From contig JAFROW010000004.1 of assembly GCA_017429505.1 (NCBI GenBank), positions 62,001-126,000 of the forward strand: a DNA stretch of 64,000 bases. Direction: 5' to 3'. The notes beneath the pieces were generated by a model. That model saw only the letters and a list, made by a program, of their open reading frames with translations. It was not told the DNA's origin and did no database searches. A program made the translations under genes and the position numbers. Of this stretch, positions 57,132 to 64,000 are shown in pieces (within the stretch, counting starts at the first letter, position 1; each line of letters begins with the position of its first letter). Origin of the DNA: Clostridia bacterium. GTDB lineage: Bacteria > Bacillota > Clostridia > TANB77 > CAG-508.

Positions 57132-58142
57132 TTATAAATCGTATATTATAATATTATTTATTTTTGTTTGTTCTTCTTTAATTATTTCATAATTTTTGCA
57201 TTTTTCAGAAACAAGCATATATTTAAAAATACTTAATTTTCTTAAGTTTGTTAATGTTGGCTCAAAAAAATCATCTATGATAATTGCAAATCTATATCCT
57301 TCTTTCATAAGATCATAAATTAATTCCTTATTTTCATCTAAATCATGATATTGTATCTTTAAAAACACCTTATCTTGAATTGCAGAATTATTTATCGTTT
57401 TTAAAGTTTGTTTTAATTTTGATTGTTTTTTGAATAATGTACTGGCAAAATCAACTAAATATTTTGTTGTAAAATTGCCTTTATTTATATCTTCTATACA
57501 TACAAGCGTTAAAAGCATGTATTCAATAATGAGTTTATCTTCATTTATAACTCCTTCATTAAATACTTCACTTATAACTTTATTACTATAAATATATGGA
57601 ATTTTGAAATTATAGTTAATATCTACTTTATATGTATTATCTATTAAAGTATATTTCTCTATATCTAAAGAAAAATCTGATGTTTCATATTTTTTTATAA
57701 AGTCTTCTTTTTCTTCTTGATATTGTTTTATAGCTTTAAGTATTCTTCCTTCAAAACTCTTTATAGTTTCTTGTACATCAAATTTTATTTTTCTACTAGC
57801 GCATATCATCTTAACAAATTCATTTAAATCTGCAATAGGTCTTACTCCATCTATATAAAAAACAAATTGGTACACTTTTAAATTATCTTCCAAAACTTTT
57901 CCATCTACTTTAGGAAGTTCTTTTTCTAATTCTTTTTTTCGGTTTACCAAGCTAGAATAAATTCTTCTATAAAAAAATCTATGTTCAGCATTGTTAAAAT
58001 TATATATCCTTGCATCTATATATGCAGATATAAATTCATTTGAAATATCTTCATTATATTTTTCTGCAAAAAACATTTTGGTGAAATTTTTCAGAAAATT
58101 TTCAGTATTTTTTACATATTGCTCCATTATGTTGCTAGCCAT
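57132..58142 (-). CDS. Hypothetical protein of the AAA+ module, 336 aa
   Basis: Not recognised. Soluble, helical in the first half (KNTENFLKNFTKMFFAEKY), alternating strands and helices later, with 'RFAIIIDDFFEPTLTNLRKL' near the C-terminus. The start is ATG 58142, set by GGAGG 5 bases upstream; ATG 58154 overlaps that signal. It lies 14 bp upstream of the ATPase gene and 15 bp after an exported-protein gene, so it belongs to one operon. Together with the next two genes it forms the intracellular part of the locus. Confidence 0.8.
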   Translation of the reverse strand: MASNIMEQYVKNTENFLKNFTKMFFAEKYNEDISNEFISAYIDARIYNFNNAEHRFFYRRIYSSLVNRKKELEKELPKVDGKVLEDNLKVYQFVFYIDGVRPIADLNEFVKMICASRKIKFDVQETIKSFEGRILKAIKQYQEEKEDFIKKYETSDFSLDIEKYTLIDNTYKVDINYNFKIPYIYSNKVISEVFNEGVINEDKLIIEYMLLTLVCIEDINKGNFTTKYLVDFASTLFKKQSKLKQTLKTINNSAIQDKVFLKIQYHDLDENKELIYDLMKEGYRFAIIIDDFFEPTLTNLRKLSIFKYMLVSEKCKNYEIIKEEQTKINNIIIYDL

Positions 58143-58157
58143 ATTTTCCTCCATTTA

Positions 58158-59027
58158 TTAATGTGATAAGCTTATTACAGGTGTTATACCTGAACCAGGT
58201 GAATAAGAATAATCTTGTGTCGAATCATTTTTATAAAACCTTATTGTTGTTGTACTTAATGATTCTACATGTGATGTTATACTTTTTAAATATGCATGCC
58301 CATTTAATTGTTGAGTATCATCATCTGTTGAACTTAAGCGAAATCTACTTGTCATATCTAATAATACTATCTCGGGATTGTATGTTAAAGTAATATCCGC
58401 TCCTATGCTTTGTGAATTTGTAATATTTACTGTTAAATAAGGTTGATTAGCAGCATCTATTATCTCATAAGTTATTTCTGCAGATCCAACTTCAAGAATT
58501 AATTTTCCACTTAAAGTTTGTGAATATGGAGATGTAGATGTAGCTGTAATATCTATCCATGCTTTTTCTCCTTCTCCTAAAGCAGAGTTTCCATTTGGAC
58601 TAATACTTATTGTAAAATAGTCTTCATTAACTCCGTGATTTTTTGTACCTACAATTGTACTTGTATTTTTATTAAGTGTACATTGTATATTATCAGAGCA
58701 AGTATATGTAATGCTATATTCTATATCTGACTCTGTATAAGACATATCATTTTGCTTACTACTCATATTTATTGTTATTACATATGGTTCTGCACCTGAC
58801 CAGTTATTTGTAATTTCATATTCTGTATGATTTATGCTTAATTTATCACTGCTAAAATAAAAATCTTTTGAAGATAAATAATGTTCATGAATAACATTAT
58901 ATACATATTTTGCTGTTGAAACAAACCTTGGAGTTAAAAATATCACTATTATAAAGATAATTAATAATGCTATTGGATTTATTTTTTTAACTTTTCGTTT
59001 GTTATTTTTTCTAACTCTTTTTCCCAT
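58158..59027 (-). CDS. SipW-dependent exported protein (AKY type), 289 aa
   Basis: Basic start (MGKRVRKNNKRKVKK), a hydrophobic helix, then 'FVSTAKYVYNV', a SipW-type junction. The exterior part has Thr/Ser/Asn-rich beta strands ('EPYVITINMSSKQND', 'GEKAWIDITATSTS') consistent with two or three Ig-like or TasA-like domains. Ends 'SPGSGITPVISLSH' with no anchor. AAAGGGAG precedes ATG 59027. A likely structural subunit. Confidence 0.85.
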   Translation of the reverse strand: MGKRVRKNNKRKVKKINPIALLIIFIIVIFLTPRFVSTAKYVYNVIHEHYLSSKDFYFSSDKLSINHTEYEITNNWSGAEPYVITINMSSKQNDMSYTESDIEYSITYTCSDNIQCTLNKNTSTIVGTKNHGVNEDYFTISISPNGNSALGEGEKAWIDITATSTSPYSQTLSGKLILEVGSAEITYEIIDAANQPYLTVNITNSQSIGADITLTYNPEIVLLDMTSRFRLSSTDDDTQQLNGHAYLKSITSHVESLSTTTIRFYKNDSTQDYSYSPGSGITPVISLSH

Positions 59028-59056
59028 TTTTCTCCCTTTAAAAATCTTACTTATTG

Positions 59057-59120
59057 GTTAATATATAAATTGTTAGAATTTATGCACCTAAGCAACGTGG
59101 CAATTTATACTTTATTAAAC
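59057..59120. repeat. Short foldback between 59115 and 58158 genes
   Basis: GTTAATATATAAATTG (59057-59072) pairs imperfectly with CAATTTATAC-TTTATTAAAC (59101-59120), which overlaps the stop of the upstream gene. Shares the arm TTAATATATAAATT with the element at 63785. May attenuate the operon. Confidence 0.45.
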
Positions 59121-59690
59121 AATTCTTTGACTTGATTTTATTGTAACTTTTACATATTCTACTATTCCTTCATATTGTGCTAAATTATATTCTTGTGGAA
59201 ACTCAACATGAAGCTTATATGTATGAGTCTCATCTTGGTCAAATCCTAAATTTGCTCCTATAACTTTTATATATTTAAAATATGTTCCATCATCATCTGC
59301 TTTCGTTTCTGTTGATTCTACTAAATCTGTAGTCATATCTTGCGTGTTATATACTTTAAAATTTAATGGCAAATTAGTTGTAGTTTTAAATTCAATTGTG
59401 TAATGAATCGCCGTTTCTGTTCTATCTGTTCCGTCATTATTTGCCACAGAAAATGTATATTCATAAGGTTCAACTCTTGGTAAAATGCTTTCTAGTTTTA
59501 AGTCTTGTGATATATCTTGTTCTTTAAACATATAAAATGCTAAATCTACATCAGCATTTGATTTAGCAGTTGATTTGTATTTTGCAACAGAGTTTCTTAT
59601 TAAGCTAATTGAAGCTATTGCAAGCAATACTAGAAATGCAAATTTTATATACATTAATTTAGCTTTCCTTCTTCTCCTTGCTCTTCCCAT
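59115..59690 (-). CDS. SipW-dependent exported protein (AKY type), 191 aa
   Basis: Starts MGRARRRRKAKLMYIKFAFL, then a hydrophobic helix and 'NSVAKYKSTAKSNADVDLAFY', the typical AKY junction and TasA-like first strand. The mature domain has a 'PRVEPYEYTFSVANNDGTDR' strand pair and ends 'VEYVKVTIKSSQRIV'. About camelysin size. Its start overlaps the signal peptidase gene by 32 bases, so it is translated right after its probable processing enzyme. Confidence 0.88.
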   Translation of the reverse strand: MGRARRRRKAKLMYIKFAFLVLLAIASISLIRNSVAKYKSTAKSNADVDLAFYMFKEQDISQDLKLESILPRVEPYEYTFSVANNDGTDRTETAIHYTIEFKTTTNLPLNFKVYNTQDMTTDLVESTETKADDDGTYFKYIKVIGANLGFDQDETHTYKLHVEFPQEYNLAQYEGIVEYVKVTIKSSQRIV

Positions 59691-60243
59691 TTCTTTTTTC
59701 TCTCCTATTTCTCATAAATTTAGAAAAAGATTTTTTCCTTTTGTGTTCTTTCTTTTCATCTTTACTAGAAATAGCCATTCCAAATAATATAATTGTTACT
59801 ATTATTGACCCAACTACTTTCACATCTGAAATAACTTTTATCCATATACCAAACTTAGGAAAAATCTTTACAACTTTCCCAATTACATTTCTTTTTTGTA
59901 TTGGCATATCTTCTCCATTGTTTGCATCACCTTTTGTAAATAGCTCATTTTCATTTTCTGCAATAACTCTATGTGTTATTACTTCATTATTGTTTATAAA
60001 TGTGATAATGTCATTTTTTGTAACATCTTTGGTTATTTTAACTAAAATAACATCATTTATTTCTATCGTTCCTGACATACTCCCAGTCGTAACTTCAAAT
60101 ATAGTAAATCCACAAAAATTTGTATATTGCTTTTTTAAGATATTAATTTGAAAGAAATTAAACGAAACAATTATAACCAAAAATATTATAAATACTATTA
60201 AAATATTAAAAAACGTTCTTGATATTTTTTCTAATAATTTCAT
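59659..60243 (-). CDS. sipW: SipW-type signal peptidase I (copy 3)
   Basis: Membrane helix (about 12-34), catalytic Ser55 in TGSMSGT, His91 in ITHRV, KGD at 104-106, second membrane helix (about 139-158) and an Arg/Lys-rich tail. 194 aa. ATG 60243 overlaps the stop of the 60240 gene as ATGA. Ser-Gly replaces the Glu-Pro after the active-site Met, a rare variant. Placed between two exported AKY proteins, which are its probable substrates. Confidence 0.9.
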   Translation of the reverse strand: MKLLEKISRTFFNILIVFIIFLVIIVSFNFFQINILKKQYTNFCGFTIFEVTTGSMSGTIEINDVILVKITKDVTKNDIITFINNNEVITHRVIAENENELFTKGDANNGEDMPIQKRNVIGKVVKIFPKFGIWIKVISDVKVVGSIIVTIILFGMAISSKDEKKEHKRKKSFSKFMRNRREKRNGKSKEKKES

Positions 60244-60866
60244 TGATACTCCTCTAATGTTTCTCCTGAATATTGGCTAATTACTACATTTACAGGAAGC
60301 TTTGTAGTAACATCTTTAATATTTCCAAGTTGTGTATCTGATTCGTCTCCTTCTTCAGTTTCATCTTCTTCCCAACCTATATAGAATCTCATTGTACTTG
60401 CAACACCATTTTTAACATCATCTAAAGATATTACTCCTGAATAAGTGTGGTCTCCAGTTCTTACCATATTTGCAGATACTTCTTCTCCATTAATTACTCT
60501 ATATGCAGCAGTAAAATTAATCGCATCATAGGCACTTAATCCCGAAACATCAAGAGTAACATCAAACCTTACAGCAACACTTGTTCCAGTTGGATCTATA
60601 ACTACATCAAAATATCCACTAGAAGCTGGTGCAAGTTTTCCTTCTACTACAAATTCACTTTCAGGAAATATAAGCTCATCTATATCAAAAGTAGTTTCTG
60701 AATTGCTATTTGAAATATCATTATCATTTATCTTTATAACCCACGCACCTGCTGTTTTTTCTATATCAGCAGTTGCTTCATTTGTGTATTTTGCATAAGT
60801 TGTAGCTATTTGATATGATGTAAACAAAAGCATAATAATGCCCACCAAAATCCATGTTTTTTTCAT
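60240..60866 (-). CDS. SipW-dependent exported protein (AKY type), 208 aa
   Basis: MKKTWILVGIIMLLFTSYQI, then ATTYAKYTNEATADIEKTAG: signal region and AKY junction. Mature part: a beta-rich TasA/camelysin-like domain with 'LAPASSGYFDVVID', 'MRFYIGWEEDETEEGDESD' (Trp plus acidic loop) and the last strand 'LPVNVVISQYSGE'. The frameshifted gene at 52326 is its paralogue. ATG 60866 is chosen by family alignment (MKK start); AAAGGA is 13 bases upstream, and ATG 60878 or TTG 60887 lie inside that signal. First intact member of the main operon; a GGTTGC/GCAACC hairpin lies at 60908-60922 in the leader. Confidence 0.87.
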   Translation of the reverse strand: MKKTWILVGIIMLLFTSYQIATTYAKYTNEATADIEKTAGAWVIKINDNDISNSNSETTFDIDELIFPESEFVVEGKLAPASSGYFDVVIDPTGTSVAVRFDVTLDVSGLSAYDAINFTAAYRVINGEEVSANMVRTGDHTYSGVISLDDVKNGVASTMRFYIGWEEDETEEGDESDTQLGNIKDVTTKLPVNVVISQYSGETLEEYQ

Positions 60867-60939
60867 ATTAGTTAGCATTCCTTTCAATTAAATGCAAATA
60901 TTCGCACGGTTGCAAAGCAACCTGCACATGTGACGATTT

Positions 60940-61440
60940 TTATTTTTTATTTGTAAGTTCCAATATAAATTCATAAATTTCATGTAAAAATGCTAAAAGA
61001 GATGGGAACACTATTAAAAATAAAAAACCCCATTTTGATTCTAATACAGAAAGTATACTTCCTACCTTACTTATAACTTTTTCGTTATTAGAAGCTCCAA
61101 TCATATCTGATTTTACAACTTGATAATTTCCTTCTATTGTAAAAGTAATACCTGCATCGCCAAAATCATTCTTTTGTTCTACTTCAGCTATTTTTATACC
61201 ATCATTATCATAGAAAAATATAGTGTCTCCTTTATCAGCTTTTTCGTATCCTTCTTTTCCTACAATAACTAAGTCACCTTTTTTATATTTTGTTCCTTCT
61301 TCATCTTTATTAATAATAACTAATGTTTTGTCTCCAAATTCAGAAACTTTATATTCATTAAATGTAAGTAAGCAAATCGTTGTAAATATTGCTACTACTG
61401 CATATATAATAATTATTAGGTTTCCTATTGTTTTTTTCAT
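60940..61440 (-). CDS. Signal-peptidase-fold protein without catalytic Ser/His (pseudo-SipW)
   Basis: 166 aa with the same layout as SipW: N-terminal membrane helix (about 5-27), a beta domain with 'KKGDLVIVGK' and 'DKGDTIFFYDND', then 'FTIEGNYQ' in the KGD position, 'VISKVGSILSVLESKWGFLFL' and a C-terminal membrane helix. Where active copies have S-M-(E/S)-(P/G)-T, this one has D-E-E-G-T (46-50), and the His of THR is Ala85 (KIAEV). Both catalytic residues are absent, so it is probably inactive. Start ATG 61440 with GGGAGGA 6 bases upstream; a 47-codon upstream extension is not supported. It could be an adaptor or regulator of the active enzymes. Confidence 0.75.
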   Translation of the reverse strand: MKKTIGNLIIIIYAVVAIFTTICLLTFNEYKVSEFGDKTLVIINKDEEGTKYKKGDLVIVGKEGYEKADKGDTIFFYDNDGIKIAEVEQKNDFGDAGITFTIEGNYQVVKSDMIGASNNEKVISKVGSILSVLESKWGFLFLIVFPSLLAFLHEIYEFILELTNKK

Positions 61441-61561
61441 ATCTATTCCTCCCATAATTTTGTTGATTATATTATACCAAATTAAAAAAAAATTGCAACA
61501 TTTTTTGTAGAATATTTTCGAAAAATGGTATAAAATGAAATAAAGACGATTTAAGAAAAAA

Positions 61562-61590
61562 AAGACGATCCTGTTTTTCAAAATCGTCTT
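61562..61590 (-). terminator. Intrinsic terminator of the 61599 gene
   Basis: AAGACGAT / ATCGTCTT stem followed by TTTTTTTTCTT on the minus strand. Confidence 0.8.
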
Positions 61591-61598
61591 CTTATATT

Positions 61599-62747
61599 TT
61601 ACATTCCACCCATTAATAATGGAGCAATATATTGAAATATTTTCATTTTCATTAAGTTTCCTTGCATTTTTTGTTGGTCAGCTTGTGTCATATTGTTAAT
61701 ATCTACACTATCAGATACATCTATATTATTTATGTCTGTATCTTTCTCATTTTTAACTTCCATATTTAGAGTAAATTTGCCCATTTCTGCAACATCAACT
61801 TTTATTTCAAATTTATTCTTTTCTGTTTCTACAATAGTTAAAACTATGTTTTCTGTTTCTGAAGATGGAATTTTTGCCTCAAATTTTTCTACTTCATTAT
61901 TCATTCCTTTTGTATAAATTGAAAATTCAATATTTTTGCTGTCATATTCTGAGTTTAAATCGTCAATTTCTTCCAAAATTTCTTCTAGCCCTTTTTTAAG
62001 TTCTTCAGGTTTTTCATAGCATTTTAGGAATTCCTCATTATTTATAAGTGATGTAACAATATTTTTTACAGCTTGTTTTAATTCTGCAACTGTTAATTTC
62101 ATTGTATTTTTTGTTGTTCCATTAACATTTTCTTTTGAAAAGTATTCATCTTTTAAATTTTTTACTATTTCATCTTTTACAATACTTAAAGCTTTATTTA
62201 AGTCTATTTTTTCTGTAAGAGTAGCTCCATTAGATTCAAACATTTTCTTAATAGTATCTATATCTTCTTCATCATCTACAACATCTTTTAAATTCAATTT
62301 GAAATATTTATCAAATAAATCTTGTACATAGAAGTAAATATTATCATCACTATCTGCTAGCAAAAGTTTTCCATTTAATAAATTTTCATTTTTATAATCT
62401 ACATTTGCTGATATTAAAACTTTCTTTGCACTCTTATCAACTTGCATATTATATGTTAATTTTCCATCATTAATGTAACTTGCTATTTGTTTTACTTCTT
62501 CATCATTTGATTCAATATTTCCACTTAAAGTAATTGTTGTGTTAATTTTATCTATATCTTCTTCTAATTTTTGGCTACTTTTATCTAGCGCCGAATTTAT
62601 TCCTGCTACAAATACATCTTTTGGTGCAGTAGGTTTCAAAAAGTAATATGCCACTCCTGCTAAGATTGCTATAATAATTATAGCTACTATGGCTTTTATT
62701 CCTCCATTTCCTTTCTTGATTGGTGTTTCATTTTTATTTTCTTCCAT
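61599..62747 (-). CDS. Membrane-anchored exterior protein of unknown function, 382 aa
   Basis: Short Lys/Asn-rich cytoplasmic start, a membrane helix (about 18-39, IKAIVAIIIIAILAGVAYYFL split by Gly/Ala), then a long exterior part with strand-rich, Asp/Glu/Lys-rich repeats such as 'ISANVDYKNENLLNGKLLLAD' and a Met-rich end (KMKIFQYIAPLLMGGM). No named family recognised. The start ATG 62747 has AAAGGTG 7-8 bases upstream; the frame is open 22 codons further. It resembles the 556-2730 protein in build. A terminator separates it from the SipW locus. Confidence 0.8.
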   Translation of the reverse strand: MEENKNETPIKKGNGGIKAIVAIIIIAILAGVAYYFLKPTAPKDVFVAGINSALDKSSQKLEEDIDKINTTITLSGNIESNDEEVKQIASYINDGKLTYNMQVDKSAKKVLISANVDYKNENLLNGKLLLADSDDNIYFYVQDLFDKYFKLNLKDVVDDEEDIDTIKKMFESNGATLTEKIDLNKALSIVKDEIVKNLKDEYFSKENVNGTTKNTMKLTVAELKQAVKNIVTSLINNEEFLKCYEKPEELKKGLEEILEEIDDLNSEYDSKNIEFSIYTKGMNNEVEKFEAKIPSSETENIVLTIVETEKNKFEIKVDVAEMGKFTLNMEVKNEKDTDINNIDVSDSVDINNMTQADQQKMQGNLMKMKIFQYIAPLLMGGM

Positions 62748-62904
62748 TTTTTTCACCTTTTCCTTTCTTATTTTATTTAATAAGATTATATATTTTAAAT
62801 TAAAGTTTGTCAACTATTTCACCAAAAAAAATAAAATGCATAATATAGTGTATATCTTTATGAATTTAGTAGATAATAATTGTTATTAAGAGAGGAGTTT
62901 TTTA

Positions 62905-63765
62905 ATGAAATCCGTTTGCATAAAATTAACTAATCAAAAGACAGTAAAATATCTACTAGAAGAATTAGATAATTTTGAAATTGAAAACATCTATTTTTCA
63001 TGTAAAAAATTTAAAATATATTATAATGTAATAATTCATTACAAAGGAAAGAATTTAAATTTATTTTTAAAAAGTCTTGCAGAAATGCTTTCTTTTACTA
63101 TTATTGACTTATATGAAGAAAATATTATAAAAAATTTAATAAAATCTGAATATTTTTATTTTGAACCATATGAAAGACAAAAAATTGCAAATATAACAAG
63201 TGAAGACTTATATGAATTAGAAGAAGCTGTATATCCCCCTAAAAAAAGATTTAAAATAATCTATCAAATTCTATACGATTATTTAAACTCAAATCGATCA
63301 ATTATATTAAAAGGATTTATAACTTTTAGAATTAAAGCCTATTTCGAAACATTATTAGAACAAATTGATAAATCTGTTAGTAAATTTATTGTTGAAAAAG
63401 AATATGCTGAATTTATTTCACTACTTAAAATATATGTAAATTCAGAAAAATCTACTTGTAAAGAAGTTCATTTAATCTATTACAATTTTAAGCCAATTTT
63501 GTTGGATGAAAATAAAAATATTATTAAAATTGAAGATGATTCATTAAGTAGCAAATATTTATCTGATATAACATTTTCATCAAATGACTATACCTTAAAT
63601 ACATTGCTTAATCTTGTTCCTAAAAAAATTCATATACATCTCATAGATGAAAACATTGATGAATTTATAAATACACTTAAACTTATATTTGAAGAAAGAG
63701 TTGATTTTTGCAATGATTGTGAAATTTGCAAAATATATCAAAAAAGACCTGCTATTAAAACTTAG
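62905..63765 (+). CDS. ytxC: YtxC-like sporulation protein
   Basis: 286 aa, matching the YtxC family (TIGR02834), a protein conserved in endospore formers but of unknown mechanism. Landmarks are 'FITFRIKAYFETLLEQIDKSVSKFIVEKEYAEFISLLKIYV' in the middle (split here by function: Arg-containing helix, then a Glu/Tyr helix) and a C-terminal Cys cluster 'RVDFCNDCEICKIYQKR'. AGAGAGGAG precedes ATG 62905. With spoVS it supports a spore-forming ancestry. Confidence 0.85.
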   Translation: MKSVCIKLTNQKTVKYLLEELDNFEIENIYFSCKKFKIYYNVIIHYKGKNLNLFLKSLAEMLSFTIIDLYEENIIKNLIKSEYFYFEPYERQKIANITSEDLYELEEAVYPPKKRFKIIYQILYDYLNSNRSIILKGFITFRIKAYFETLLEQIDKSVSKFIVEKEYAEFISLLKIYVNSEKSTCKEVHLIYYNFKPILLDENKNIIKIEDDSLSSKYLSDITFSSNDYTLNTLLNLVPKKIHIHLIDENIDEFINTLKLIFEERVDFCNDCEICKIYQKRPAIKT

Positions 63766-63784
63766 ACAGGTATTGTAATTTTAA

Positions 63785-63863
63785 TTAATATATAAATTTT
63801 AAAATTTATGTCTTATGTCGCTTAAAAAGCTCTGGCGCATAAATTTGAAAATTTATATATTAA
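63785..63863. repeat. Foldback element after ytxC (79 bp)
   Basis: 26-base arms 63785-63810 and 63838-63863 (TTAATATATAAATTTTAAAA and its complement, one or two mismatches) enclose a loop with CGCTTAAAAAGC. Sits between converging ytxC and the partial gene at 63871, so it may also terminate both. Shares the TTAATATATAAATT arm with 59057. Confidence 0.65.
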
Positions 63864-63870
63864 TTGTTAA

Positions 63871-64000
63871 TTATTTATATTCTTTTTCTAATTTTTCATT
63901 CAAATACACTTTACTAACAAGCCTAAGTTCTTTTAAACAATCATTTTTTAGTTCAAAAGAAAAAAGCTTTTTTGCTGGAGCAAGAACAATGTATTTTAAA
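63871..64000 (-). CDS. recO: Probable RecO C-terminal end (cut by window edge)
   Basis: The minus strand is open from 63999 to TAA 63871-63873 and encodes 42 residues: LKYIVLAPAKKLFSFELKND, then a helix 'CLKELRLVSKVYLNEKLEKEYK'. The pattern 'K-(L/I)-F-S-F-x-L-(x)6-L-x-E-L' with a final Tyr-Leu helix is like the end of clostridial RecO (recombination mediator). The usual KS at the end is not fully kept. The assignment is tentative because most of the gene lies outside the window. Confidence 0.45.
   Translation of the reverse strand, partial: LKYIVLAPAKKLFSFELKNDCLKELRLVSKVYLNEKLEKEYK

Overview
The window is about 64 kb of very AT-rich DNA from a low-GC, Gram-positive, spore-forming lineage of the Clostridia, probably an uncultured or gut-associated one. 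Evidence for this is the gene content (spoVS, ytxC, PASTA kinase prkC with prpC, remA, rnpM, the rimP-nusA-rnpM-infB-rbfA-nrnA-truB order), strong AGGAGG-type ribosome binding sites, and TTGACA/TATAAT promoters. Genus cannot be told from the sequence. Both ends cut genes: a YebC-type regulator on the left and a probable RecO C-terminus on the right.

Layout. 1-2.7 kb (+): YebC end and a membrane-anchored unknown protein. 2.8-12.6 kb (-): scpA, recX, recA, a membrane-anchored family-5 solute-binding protein, spoVS, a YmdB-type phosphodiesterase, a CmpB-type membrane protein, pyrG and a DUF1846 protein. 12.7-13.3 kb: an unusual intergenic block with a candidate structured RNA that has its own promoter and terminator, followed by a GC-rich 56-codon gene with a consensus promoter. 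13.4-28.6 kb (-): valS, prkC/prpC, a site-2 protease, a CpsD-like ATPase with a long coiled coil, a small gene with an A7 frameshift signal, lysS, large unknown proteins, and the remA-rpoZ group. A tRNA-Glu(CUC) lies at 28.7 kb. 28.9-37.6 kb (-): a transglutaminase-like protein and the translation operon from truB back to rimP. 38-45.9 kb (-): one 2628-residue secreted repeat protein.

47.5-61.5 kb is the most distinctive region. It is a nearly unbroken minus-strand locus that encodes three SipW-type signal peptidases, a fourth that seems to have lost its catalytic residues, and several small exported beta-rich proteins with SipW-type N-termini (TYAWF or AKY motifs), one of them a frameshifted copy on the opposite strand. 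In its middle sits a three-gene intracellular module: a membrane-tethered McrB/MoxR-like AAA+ ATPase, a partner that resembles DUF2357/McrC-associated proteins, and an unknown 336-residue protein. I infer an export and assembly system for TasA/camelysin-like surface fibres that is powered or controlled by an AAA+ machine. I do not know this combination as a named system.

Also notable is a family of foldback elements of about 180 bp in several gaps. Their outer arms have changed in sequence between copies but remain complementary. A 42-bp palindrome between recA and recX looks like the joined ends of one such element.
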